From: Desulfocurvus sp.
GTDB taxonomy: Bacteria; Desulfobacterota; Desulfovibrionia; Desulfovibrionales; Desulfovibrionaceae
Length of the DNA stretch: 64,000 bases
Assembly: GCA_020692325.1 (NCBI GenBank)
Contig: JAIMKR010000004.1
Coordinates: forward strand, 108,401-172,400
Direction: 5' to 3'
In this document: positions 28,315 to 37,872 of the stretch, one piece after another
Position numbering within the stretch: the stretch's first letter is position 1
How the letters are laid out: every line of letters begins with the position of its first letter
The notes under the pieces: model-generated
The model's input: the letters and a program-made list of their open reading frames with translations, nothing else
The model's database searches: none
What the model was told of the DNA's origin: nothing
Made by a program: the position numbers and the translations under genes

Positions 28315-29982
28315 ATGCGTCCCAGCCCCAACGTCCTGGCCATACTGGCGGCAGCGTTCGCCGCGTTGGCCTGCGCCGTCGCCCTCAACTTCGGTTTCTG
28401 GTGGATCCAGGGCCGTCCGCAGGACATCCCCGACGCGCACGAACCACGCATAAAAAGCGCATCCTTCAGCCCCTACCGCCGGGGCCAGAGTCCCTTCGGC
28501 GCGACATTCACCCAGCGCCAGCTCCAAGAGGACATGGCCGTGGCGGCCAAGCACTTCTCGCGCATCCGCATTTACTCCAGCACCGGTCCCTTCGCCGACG
28601 TCCCCCGGCTGGCACACCAATACGGCCTCAAGGTCATCCTCGGCGCCTGGATCGGCGCAAGCCTGCCCGACAACGAGGAGGAGATCGCCGCCGCCATCAA
28701 AGCCGCCAACGAGTACCCAGACACCGTGGAGCGCGTGGTGGTGGGCAATGAGGTGCTGCTGCGCGACGAGGTGACGCCTGGGCTGCTCATCAGCTACATC
28801 CGGCGCGTCAAGGCCGCGGTCAGGCAGCCCGTCACCTACGCCGACGTATGGGAATACTGGCTACTGCACCCGGATGTGGCCCGCGAGGTGGACTCCATAA
28901 CCATCCACGTGCTGCCCTACTGGGAGGACAAACCCACCCCGCTTTCCAACGCCATTCCCCACATGCTCAAGGCGGTGGACGCGGCGAAACGCGCCTATGG
29001 CAAACCCGTGCTCATCGGCGAGATAGGCTGGCCCAGCGCCGGCCGCGTGCGCGAGGGCTCAGTGCCCGGCCGCGTGGCTCAGGCCGAGTTTGTGCGCAAG
29101 GTCATGAACGTCGCGGCCGAACGCGGCATCGACTACAACATCTTCGAGCTCTTCGACGAGCCATGGAAAGCCGGGCAGGAAGGCACCGTCGGCGCGCACT
29201 GGGGAATGCTCGACGCCGACCGGCAGATGAAGTTCCCCCTCACCGGCCCGGTGAGCGAAATGCCCAATTGGTTCACGGCCTTCTGTCTCTCCAGCGCGTT
29301 GGGCGTGGTGCTGGCCCTGCTGGCGCTCGGTCTGCGCCGGCCGGTCAAAGCCCTCGCCGGGGTCCGGGTCATGCTCGCGGCACAGCTCTTCGCCACGCTC
29401 CTGGCCACCAGCGCGTGGCAAAGCCTCCGCCTGGGTTTCGACGCCACGGGAATACTCTGCGGCGTTTTTTACACCGGCTGCGGCGCGCTGCTCTGCCTCG
29501 CGGTCTTTTCCGAACTGGCGGACCAGGCCGCCGGCCGCATTTCCGGGCCAAGCCCGCTCTCGCCCGTCGTGGCCCGGCTGGACGCTTTGCGCTCCGGACG
29601 CCTCAACGCCTTTAAAAACCGCGCCGGCCTCATCGGCCTGCTGGATCTGGCCCTCTCCCTGGCCGCACTATCCCAAGCGGTCGGACTGGTCATCGACCCG
29701 CGCTATCGCGACTTCCGCGTGGCCCAGCTGCTGCCCGTCACCCTGGCACTCATCGTGCGCCTGCTGGCCGGGCGCGAGCGGCAGAAACCCGTGGGCTCCG
29801 CACGCGAGGAATGGCTGTTCTGCGTCGTCCTCGTCATCTGCGCCCTGGTCACGCCGCCGCTGGAGACTCTGCGCAACCCCGCCGCGCTGGCCTGGGGCTG
29901 CACCCTGCTGCTGCTGGCCGCGCCATGGGCGGCGTCGATTCTGCGCCAGCGCCGCGCCGTGGCCGAGGGGCTCGCCCAATGA
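28315..29982 (+). CDS. Membrane protein with GH17-type glucanase domain
   Basis: A 555-residue protein with an N-terminal anchor (about 8-31). A glycoside hydrolase family 17-like TIM barrel (about 45-325) follows, with the acid/base Glu in VVVGNEVLLRDE and the nucleophile Glu in LIGEIGWPSAG. About seven transmembrane helices (about 325-545) make up the rest. GGAGG lies five bases before the ATG. GH17 enzymes act on beta-1,3-glucans; bacterial ones with membrane parts are linked to glucan synthesis or remodelling, usually next to a GT2 synthase, which is absent here. Topology suggests the barrel faces the periplasm. It overlaps the photolyase gene by four bases (ATGA). Confidence 0.85.
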   Translation: MRPSPNVLAILAAAFAALACAVALNFGFWWIQGRPQDIPDAHEPRIKSASFSPYRRGQSPFGATFTQRQLQEDMAVAAKHFSRIRIYSSTGPFADVPRLAHQYGLKVILGAWIGASLPDNEEEIAAAIKAANEYPDTVERVVVGNEVLLRDEVTPGLLISYIRRVKAAVRQPVTYADVWEYWLLHPDVAREVDSITIHVLPYWEDKPTPLSNAIPHMLKAVDAAKRAYGKPVLIGEIGWPSAGRVREGSVPGRVAQAEFVRKVMNVAAERGIDYNIFELFDEPWKAGQEGTVGAHWGMLDADRQMKFPLTGPVSEMPNWFTAFCLSSALGVVLALLALGLRRPVKALAGVRVMLAAQLFATLLATSAWQSLRLGFDATGILCGVFYTGCGALLCLAVFSELADQAAGRISGPSPLSPVVARLDALRSGRLNAFKNRAGLIGLLDLALSLAALSQAVGLVIDPRYRDFRVAQLLPVTLALIVRLLAGRERQKPVGSAREEWLFCVVLVICALVTPPLETLRNPAALAWGCTLLLLAAPWAASILRQRRAVAEGLAQ

Positions 29983-31364
29983 CGGACGCCCCCGCTCCCC
30001 CGGCGCAACCGCGTTCGACCGCCCCCGTCCATCCGGCCCGCGTCCGGCGCATCCTCGACCGCCCGGAAACGCCCGGTCCCGTGCTCTACTGGATGCACCG
30101 CGAAATGCGCGCCACCGGCAACTGGGCGCTTCTGCACGCGCGGGAGCGGGCCGCCGCCCGCAACCAGCCCCTGGCCGTTGTCTTCTGTCTGGCGGGCGGC
30201 TATCCGCCGGCGGCCATGAGCCACTTCGCCTTCATGATCCACGGTCTCGCGGAAACTGCGCGCACGCTGGCGGCCAAAGGCATCCCCCTCATGGTCCTGC
30301 GCGGCGCCCCCGGCCGCGAGGTGGCCGCCTTCGCCCGCGAAACGCGCGCCGGCCTCGTGGTGACCGACGCCGACCCCACAAAGCCCAAACGCGCCTGGCT
30401 GGCCGATCTGCTCGCCGACGCGGACTGCCCGGTGGAGGAAGTGGACGCGCGCAACGTCGTCCCCGCCCGGCTGGTCTCGCCAAAAGCCGAGGTCATGGCC
30501 CGCACCCTGCGACCCAAAATCCAACGCCTGCTGCCGGAATTCCTCACGCCCTTCCCGGAGCTCACGCCCCAGGACGCACCCTGGCCGGGCCCCGCGCCCC
30601 GCACCGACTGGCCCGCCCTGCTCGCCGAGTTCAGCACGCCGCAGCCTTCCTTCCCGCCCGGCGCGACCATGGCCGCGGCCACCCTCGAAAACTTTCTGCG
30701 CGAAGGTCTGCCCCGCTACGCCGACGCCCGCAACAGTCCCCTGGAGCCGGCCGGATCGCGCCTGTCCCCATATCTGCACTTCGGGCAGCTCTCCGCCCAA
30801 ACGGTCGCGCTGCGGGTTCTCGCCGCCAACGCCCCTGTCGAGGCGCGCACAGCCTTTCTGGAACAACTCATCGTGCGGCGCGAGCTGGCTGAAAACTTCT
30901 GCCTTTACGTTCCGCATTACGACACCATCGACGCCTTTCCCGCCTGGGCCAAAGCCACTCTGGGCAAACACGCGACCGACACCCGCGCCGTTTTGCCCGA
31001 CGACCAGCTGGAGGCCGGCGAGACGCCCGATCCGCTCTGGAACGCCGCTCAACGGCAACTTCTCGCCACAGGGCACATGCACGGCTGGCTGCGCATGTAC
31101 TGGGCCAAGCAGCTGCTCCCGTGGTCGCGCGACGCCGAAACCGCCCTGGCCCGCGTGCTACGCCTGAACGACTCGCTCTCCCTCGACGGACGCGACGTGA
31201 ACGGTTACGCCGGCGCGGCCTGGAGCATCGGCGGCGTCCACGACCGCCCCTGGCCGGAACGGCGCGTGTTCGGCTGCGTGCGCTCCATGACCGCCAGCGG
31301 AGCGACGCGCAAATTCAACGTCCGCGCCTTCGTCGAACGCTGGACCCGACCCAGCCTGATTTAG
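29979..31364 (+). CDS. phr: Class II deoxyribodipyrimidine photolyase
   Basis: A 461-residue light-dependent DNA repair enzyme that splits cyclobutane pyrimidine dimers using FAD. Class II features: YWMHREMRATGNWALLHA near residue 37, SRLSPYLHFGQLSAQ, MHGWLRMYWAKQLLPWS and LDGRDVNGYAGAAWSIGGVHD near the C-terminus. An N-terminal extension of about 30 residues (Pro/Ala-rich) precedes the photolyase domain. The ATG overlaps the preceding stop (ATGA). A photolyase in an apparently anaerobic lineage suggests exposure to light in shallow or surface habitats. It is followed by a repeat-rich convergent region. Confidence 0.93.
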   Translation: MTDAPAPPAQPRSTAPVHPARVRRILDRPETPGPVLYWMHREMRATGNWALLHARERAAARNQPLAVVFCLAGGYPPAAMSHFAFMIHGLAETARTLAAKGIPLMVLRGAPGREVAAFARETRAGLVVTDADPTKPKRAWLADLLADADCPVEEVDARNVVPARLVSPKAEVMARTLRPKIQRLLPEFLTPFPELTPQDAPWPGPAPRTDWPALLAEFSTPQPSFPPGATMAAATLENFLREGLPRYADARNSPLEPAGSRLSPYLHFGQLSAQTVALRVLAANAPVEARTAFLEQLIVRRELAENFCLYVPHYDTIDAFPAWAKATLGKHATDTRAVLPDDQLEAGETPDPLWNAAQRQLLATGHMHGWLRMYWAKQLLPWSRDAETALARVLRLNDSLSLDGRDVNGYAGAAWSIGGVHDRPWPERRVFGCVRSMTASGATRKFNVRAFVERWTRPSLI

Positions 31365-31384
31365 GCGGAGGGAATCGGCATTGA

Positions 31385-31468
31385 CGAAAGAAGCGGAGGG
31401 AAACCTTTCCGCTGGAAAGGTTCTCCCCCCGCACCCCCCTTCCAAAGGCTTTTAAAGGTGGCACGGGC
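31385..31468 (-). repeat. Dispersed hairpin repeat R1, copy b
   Basis: AAACCTTTCC (31401-31410), GCT, GGAAAGGTT (31414-31422). The TCCAAAGGCTTTTAAAGGTG block at 31441-31460 is the reverse complement of the left flank of copies a and d. Same family, inverted orientation. Confidence 0.8.
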
Positions 31469-31614
31469 AGGCCGGGGTTTCTCCGCCATGCTTCGGATGT
31501 CGTCGCAACGCCTCATCACGCCATCGGCACGTTTGGACGTTGCCGCGTCCCCGCCGATTTCCTCGCCGATTGACTCGCCCGCGCGGCATGTTTCCCCGCC
31601 GTGAGGTCGTGGTT

Positions 31615-31668
31615 TGGGTATGCCTCCGGCAGCCAGGGGGCTGCGCGCCCCCTGAACCCTGCGTGAAG
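31615..31668 (+). repeat. R3-type hairpin module
   Basis: TGCCTCCGGCAGCC leads into hairpin AGGGGGC-TGCG-CGCCCCCT and then GAACCCTGCGTGAAG. The same module occurs inverted at about 59821-59886 and in changed form at 54835-54880. Confidence 0.65.
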
Positions 31669-31737
31669 AAAAGACGTCACTCGCTCAGTCGCACGTGACG
31701 TTTTCCTTTCGCCGACGCATTTTGAACCCGCACTTGT

Positions 31738-31862
31738 CGGGGATGTTTCCCGCCGGCCTCGCGGCGGCGAACATCCCCGAATGTGGGATTCCAAAGGGCA
31801 AACGCCCTTTGGCGGGGTTCCAGGGGCAGCGCCCCTGAGTGGGGCCCGGGGGGGGGCCCCGA
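31738..31862 (+). repeat. Composite multi-hairpin element R2, copy 1
   Basis: Hairpins in order: H1 CGGGGATGTT (31738-31747) with AACATCCCCG (31770-31779); H2 CCAAAGGGC (31791-31799) with GCCCTTTGG (31804-31812); H3 CAGGGGC (31821-31827) with GCCCCTG (31831-31837); then a GC-only fourth dyad. Between H1 and H2 lies the conserved AATGTGGGATT. Confidence 0.8.
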
Positions 31863-31967
31863 TTGATTCACGGGCGAAACCCCAGATATTCAACGCTGCG
31901 GAACCTGACCGACTCGAATTTTAACGCCAAGGACCAGGACTTGAGCCGCACGACTCGCAGGCACTGG

Positions 31968-32072
31968 CCGCGTGGGCGTGAGCCCGCGCGGTTATGGGAT
32001 TCCAAAGGGCGAATGCCCTTTGGCGGGGTTCCAGGGGCAGCGCCCCTGAGTGGGGTCCGGGGCGACGCCCCG
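31968..32072 (+). repeat. Composite multi-hairpin element R2, copy 2
   Basis: H1 CCGCGTGGGC (31968-31977) pairs with GCCCGCGCGG (31982-31991) with one G-T pair. H2 CCAAAGGGC (32002-32010), loop GAAT, GCCCTTTGG (32015-32023). H3 CAGGGGC (32032-32038) with GCCCCTG (32042-32048). H4 CGGGGC (32058-32063) with GCCCCG (32067-32072). H2 and H3 are nearly identical to copy 1 while H1 differs but still pairs. Confidence 0.8.
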
Positions 32073-32111
32073 ATAAAAGGACAAGGACAATCCCGGCAGG
32101 GCTTCACTGGT

Positions 32112-35057
32112 CTACCAGGCCACGGGCAGACGGGCCTTTTGCCCGGCCTTGTTCTGGAAGAGCACGTAACGTTTCTCGCGACCAAAGAGGTACAGATCGC
32201 GGGTGACGGCGACGTCCTGGCGGCAGTATTTGGTGATTTCGTCGAGTTTGCCCTCGGTCCACCATTTGAGGGCGAGGAGGCCGTCGGCGCTTTTGCCGAC
32301 GCCGAGGGTGGCCTGGGCGAGGTTGTCGAGCTTGAGACGGTACCCCAGACGCTCGTGCACGCGCAGCAGCAGGTCGAGGGTGGGCAGATTCCGCCAGGGG
32401 AAGGGATGGATGCCCGCCAGCACGCCATAGTCGAAACGCATGATGTTGAAACCGACGACGAGGTCCATTTCGCGCAAGCGCTCGGCCAGGGCGGGAATTT
32501 CGTGCTCCTCGTAATCCACGAACTCGTCGCGGCCGGAATCGTAGAGCACGGCGATGCTGACACCCATGAGGTCCGCCCGGTTCCAGCCGCCGACCTCGGC
32601 GGCGCTGCGCCGCGTCTCCACGTCCACCACGCCGAAGCGCTTGGGCACGATGAGGGCGGGGCCGGATTCCCCGGCGGCGGACGATGCACCGAACGTCGGC
32701 TTCGCGTCCACGACGGCCTCCTGGTTTGGCTGGGGGTCGGCCGGGGAGATTTTGGGGGCGATGTCCGGTCCAGGCTGCCCGGTGACGAGGCGCCGCAGGA
32801 GGAAGAGGGCGGCGGCCTTGTCGATGGGCCGGTTGCCGCTGCCGCATTTGGGCGAATGCACGCAGGAAGGGCAGCCGAGTTCGCAGGGGCAGTCGCGCAC
32901 CACGGCGAGGGTGCGCTCGAGGAGCTCCTCGGCGCGGGCGTAGGCCTCGCGGGTGAGGCCGGCTCCGCCGGGCATTCCATCGTAGATGAACACGGCGGAG
33001 CCGCCGGTCTGCGGATGCAGGGGAATGGAGATGCCACCCAGGTCGTTGCGGTCGGTAAGCACGAGCAAGGGCAGGATGCCTATGGCCGCGTGCTCCAGGG
33101 CGTGGATACCGCCCATGAAATGCAGATATTCGGCCTCGGCGGCATGACGGGCGTCGTCGGGCACGTCCAGCCACATGCCCTCGGTGACGAAGACGGCGGG
33201 CGGCATGTCCAGCGGCATCATGCCCAGCAGCGTGCCCCCCTTTGTGCTGCGTTTTTCGAAGCCGGTAATGTGCTCGGTGACGCGGAGCTTGGCGCGGGTG
33301 AAGCGGGTGCCCAGCACCACGCGCCGGTCGTAGACCTCCAGGATCTCCGTCTCCTTGCTGCTGCGCACGCGGGTGTAATAGCCCACGCGCGCGGCGCGCG
33401 CCTTGACCGTGCGGCCGGGCAGATCGAGGCTTTCGATGAGGTACGTGCGGCCCCGATGCAGATACACCGCGCCCGGGTGCGTCTCGCGGCAGGCGCGCAG
33501 GGTGTCCACCGCGCCGATGACCTCGCCGGTTGCGGCGTCCTCGATGGCGATCTGCGCGCCCGCGCCACGCAGGTCCACGTCGCGCTGGGGGCGCTTGCGC
33601 GGCGAGAGCACCTCGCGGCCGTCCTCGCTTTTGAGCAGCTCACCCTTGTCGAGGAGTTCGGCCAGAGCCTCGCGCGCACCGGGGGAATCGAGATAGGGCT
33701 CGCCCTGGCCGGAGATGTCCAGTGGCAGCTCCGAGGCGGCGCAGACGAGGTGTCGCGGCAGAATGACCGGATTGGCCGGGTTGAGCACGGCGTTTTCCGG
33801 CGGCCGGGCGAAAAAGTCCTCGGGATGACGCATGAAGAACTGGTCCAGCGCGTCCTCCTGGGCGACGAGCACCACGGCGCTCTCCTGCCGGGCCCGGCCC
33901 ACGCGGCCACCACGCTGCAGGGTGGCCATGACGCTGCCGGGGTAGCCCACGAGGATGCACACGTCGAGGCCGCCGATGTCGATGCCCAGTTCCAGCGCGC
34001 TGGTGCTGATGACCGCCAGCAGCTCTCCCGAGGCCATGCGCGCCTCGATCTCTCGGCGTTCCTCCGGCAGGAAGCCCGCGCGGTAGGCGCTGATCTTGTC
34101 CTTGTACTTGCCGCTTTTCTCACTGGCCCACAGGGCGATGAGTTCGGTCATGCGCCGGCTTTGGGCGTAGACGATGGTCTTGAGCCCGCGCGAAAGCGCT
34201 CCCCGCAACAGCTGGATGGCAGCGCTGGCCGGACTGTCCTCCGGGTTGAGGAAGACCATGTGCCGTGCGCCCGCTGGCGCGCCGCTCTCGATGACGGGCG
34301 TGGCGTCGAGCCCCGTGAGCATGTGGCAGAGTTCCGCCGGATTGCCCACCGTGGCGGAGCAGAACACGTAGGACGGGTCGGACCCGTAATAGCGGCAGAT
34401 GCGCGCGAAGCGCCGCAGCACCTGGCTCATGTGCGCGCCCATCACCCCGCGATAGGTATGCACCTCGTCGAGCACCACGTGGGTGAGGGTGGCGAAGACC
34501 TGCGCCCAGGTGCCATGATGCGGCAGCATGGAAAGGTGCAGCATCTCCGGGTTGGTGAGCAGCAGGTTGGGCGGATGCTTGCGGATTTTGGCGCGCTGCG
34601 AGGGCTTGGTGTCGCCGTCGTAGATGGCGGCGGTGGGCCGGCGCGCCTCGGGCACGGCGGTCAGGCCGTCCACGAGTTCGTTGAAGCCGCGCAGCTGGTC
34701 CTGGGCCAGGGCCTTGAGCGGATAGACCGCGATGGCGCGGCTGTCGGGGTTGGCGAGCACCGCCTCGATGATCGGCAGCTGGAAGGCGAAGGTCTTGCCG
34801 CTGGCTGTGGGGGTGGCCACCACAACGTGCCGGCCGGAGCTCACGATGTCCGCCGCGAGGGATTGATGGCTGTAGAGGTCGTCGATGCCGCGCGCGGCGA
34901 GCATCTCGCGGATGGCGCGGGGCCAGGGCCGGTGGGGCTCGGCGTATTGGGCCTCGTGCCCGGGGATGAGCCTGTGGTGGCACACCTGCCGGCCCAGGCG
35001 ATCGCTGGCTAAAAGCGCGGCGATGAATTCGGCGACGTTCGATGAGGCTTCCGACAT
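32112..35057 (-). CDS. DEAD/DEAH helicase with DUF1998 zinc domain fused to DEDD exonuclease-like domain (MrfA-MrfB fusion)
   Basis: A 981-residue protein. Residues about 40-460 form a superfamily 2 helicase: Walker A ATPTASGKT (81-89), DEVH (197-200), SAT, and motif VI QRGGRVGRARQ. A DUF1998-type region follows with the four-cysteine CPCELGCPSCVHSPKC cluster (about 722-740), the layout of YprA/MrfA. After a linker comes an RNase H-fold domain (about 805-975) with DxE in VVDVET, FD in NIMRFDYG and YCRQD, the DEDDy exonuclease pattern of YprB/MrfB. In Bacillus subtilis MrfA and MrfB are separate and repair mitomycin C damage; here they are one chain. An equivalent DNA repair role is inferred. 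Confidence 0.9.
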   Translation of the reverse strand: MSEASSNVAEFIAALLASDRLGRQVCHHRLIPGHEAQYAEPHRPWPRAIREMLAARGIDDLYSHQSLAADIVSSGRHVVVATPTASGKTFAFQLPIIEAVLANPDSRAIAVYPLKALAQDQLRGFNELVDGLTAVPEARRPTAAIYDGDTKPSQRAKIRKHPPNLLLTNPEMLHLSMLPHHGTWAQVFATLTHVVLDEVHTYRGVMGAHMSQVLRRFARICRYYGSDPSYVFCSATVGNPAELCHMLTGLDATPVIESGAPAGARHMVFLNPEDSPASAAIQLLRGALSRGLKTIVYAQSRRMTELIALWASEKSGKYKDKISAYRAGFLPEERREIEARMASGELLAVISTSALELGIDIGGLDVCILVGYPGSVMATLQRGGRVGRARQESAVVLVAQEDALDQFFMRHPEDFFARPPENAVLNPANPVILPRHLVCAASELPLDISGQGEPYLDSPGAREALAELLDKGELLKSEDGREVLSPRKRPQRDVDLRGAGAQIAIEDAATGEVIGAVDTLRACRETHPGAVYLHRGRTYLIESLDLPGRTVKARAARVGYYTRVRSSKETEILEVYDRRVVLGTRFTRAKLRVTEHITGFEKRSTKGGTLLGMMPLDMPPAVFVTEGMWLDVPDDARHAAEAEYLHFMGGIHALEHAAIGILPLLVLTDRNDLGGISIPLHPQTGGSAVFIYDGMPGGAGLTREAYARAEELLERTLAVVRDCPCELGCPSCVHSPKCGSGNRPIDKAAALFLLRRLVTGQPGPDIAPKISPADPQPNQEAVVDAKPTFGASSAAGESGPALIVPKRFGVVDVETRRSAAEVGGWNRADLMGVSIAVLYDSGRDEFVDYEEHEIPALAERLREMDLVVGFNIMRFDYGVLAGIHPFPWRNLPTLDLLLRVHERLGYRLKLDNLAQATLGVGKSADGLLALKWWTEGKLDEITKYCRQDVAVTRDLYLFGREKRYVLFQNKAGQKARLPVAW

Positions 35058-35210
35058 GGCCCGAGCATAGGGGAAAGCGGGGCGGGGGGGAAGAGGGGGG
35101 AGGTGGGGCCCCCCTCAAACGGAATGGTAACCTGCTTTACTTCGATGAGCTATTCTGTGGGGAAACCGTCTATTGTTATCAAAACATGAGCTCCACGAAG
35201 CAAAGCCTGC

Positions 35211-36227
35211 CTAGGGCTGTACGGTCTGCTTTGAGATACCTTGAAGCGATTGAACTATGAACTCGGCATATTGATCGAGCGCTTCCTTTTGCTTATTGAG
35301 TGCAACTTCTCCTGAACAATAACTGAACTGAGCAATATCCTTGCCATTTTTCTGCACAGTAGCAAGGACTGTAAAGAGCAAACTCCCATTTTCGAACATA
35401 CCGGGCTTGTAATAGTTAAATTTAATTACAGAAAGTTTTATATTGTAAGCATTATTAGCCGTATTGGTGAAGACTGAACTCTTCGAGATCGCTCTCTGGA
35501 CTGCATTGGGTAGTGTTAACCATGCGAAGCGAGACATTCCTGAAATACTGACTCCTCCGTATCTGACGCTAAACACCATGGCCTTAACAATATCATCAGT
35601 CTTTACTAAATCCCCATCAATATACAGTAATGTTCCAGAAATAGGTGCACAGCTGCTTGAGACCACTATTGGTGAGACGTGCTTAGTGTCTGCACCGAAC
35701 TCGTCTAGACTTTCATTGACGGCATCTTGGAATGATTTTTCGCCAATACTTCTATTAATGCAGGTTGCTGAATAACCAGCGCCATCGGCATTTTTTTGTT
35801 TTGCGTAATGTTTTGAAAACAACACTTTGTTAGTATTCGGATCAATAAGGCTGCATTCCGTGGAAAATTGCGCTGGCTGCTGCGCAAAGAGGGTCGCGGT
35901 TGCCGAGAGCAAAGTATCTGGTGTGCACTCAACACGCACGGCCGGAGCGGAATCATATCCGGATTCGCCGGGCAGTTTGAACGAACCTTTGATGAGCGTT
36001 GCAAAATCATTGAGCAAATAGGTTGTCATTTCTTGCCTTCCGCTCCTCATGACATTTAGCCCGTTTTGGGCCTTCTCGCGCGCGGTCTCAACGATAACAC
36101 CACTGAGCCGAAAGTGCTTGAGGGGTGAGGTGCTGGAAGGCTGAGGGGTGGGATCTGGAGGGCATTTCGGCGCGCACGCGCCAAGCAGGAGCAGCAGGGC
36201 GAGGGCGAACAGTTTTATTTTCATCAC
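35211..36227 (-). CDS. Hypothetical lipoprotein, AT-richer than its surroundings
   Basis: A 338-residue predicted lipoprotein: signal helix KLFALALLLLLGAC with the lipid-modified Cys at about 18, then a Pro-rich linker and a soluble domain of alternating beta/alpha pattern with few cysteines. Base composition is clearly more AT-rich than the flanking genes, and the upstream region carries TATAAT/AATAAT-like sequence, so recent acquisition is likely. No family was recognised. It lies alone between the helicase start and the sigma-54 regulator end, all on the minus strand but with wide gaps, and is probably its own transcript. Confidence 0.7.
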   Translation of the reverse strand: MMKIKLFALALLLLLGACAPKCPPDPTPQPSSTSPLKHFRLSGVIVETAREKAQNGLNVMRSGRQEMTTYLLNDFATLIKGSFKLPGESGYDSAPAVRVECTPDTLLSATATLFAQQPAQFSTECSLIDPNTNKVLFSKHYAKQKNADGAGYSATCINRSIGEKSFQDAVNESLDEFGADTKHVSPIVVSSSCAPISGTLLYIDGDLVKTDDIVKAMVFSVRYGGVSISGMSRFAWLTLPNAVQRAISKSSVFTNTANNAYNIKLSVIKFNYYKPGMFENGSLLFTVLATVQKNGKDIAQFSYCSGEVALNKQKEALDQYAEFIVQSLQGISKQTVQP

Positions 36228-36376
36228 TGCCTCATTTGCCGTCGTTTTGAATACGCGGATAGGATCCTATAATAATAAATATTCACTGACACATTACGTG
36301 AGACGCAGCTATAGGCCGACGCCAAAGGTGTGGCAAGAATTAATTTATGCACACAAGAGCCGACAAAAGAAATCAA

Positions 36377-36399
36377 CTTTTCGCAATGGTGGCGAAAAG
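36377..36399 (-). terminator. Possible terminator after the sigma-54 regulator gene
   Basis: CTTTTCGC (36377-36384) and GCGAAAAG (36392-36399) form an 8-bp perfect stem. On the minus strand it is followed by a T-rich stretch (TTGATTTCTTTT). It lies about 55 bases beyond the gene end. Confidence 0.45.
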
Positions 36400-36453
36400 G
36401 AAAGACCCGATCGAGTTATCGGCCAGGCCTTGTGGTTTTGGGAGGACGGGGGG

Positions 36454-37833
<1,380 letters not shown>

Positions 37834-37872
37834 CGCGTCTCCGTCAGGCAGAAGGTGAATCGGGCGGGAGGA

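Larger units (their letters stand above)
31365..32111. other. Repeat-rich convergent intergenic region
   Basis: 747 bases between the ends of the photolyase and helicase genes, without a supported gene. It contains an R1 repeat, an R3-like module and two copies of the composite hairpin element R2, each listed separately. The remaining sequence (31470-31610 and 31863-31967) has no recognisable feature. Confidence 0.75.

Noticed and set aside
31839-35012. Plus-strand frame of over 1000 codons over the helicase gene
   Set aside because: Shadow of the helicase-exonuclease gene, whose motifs are on the minus strand.
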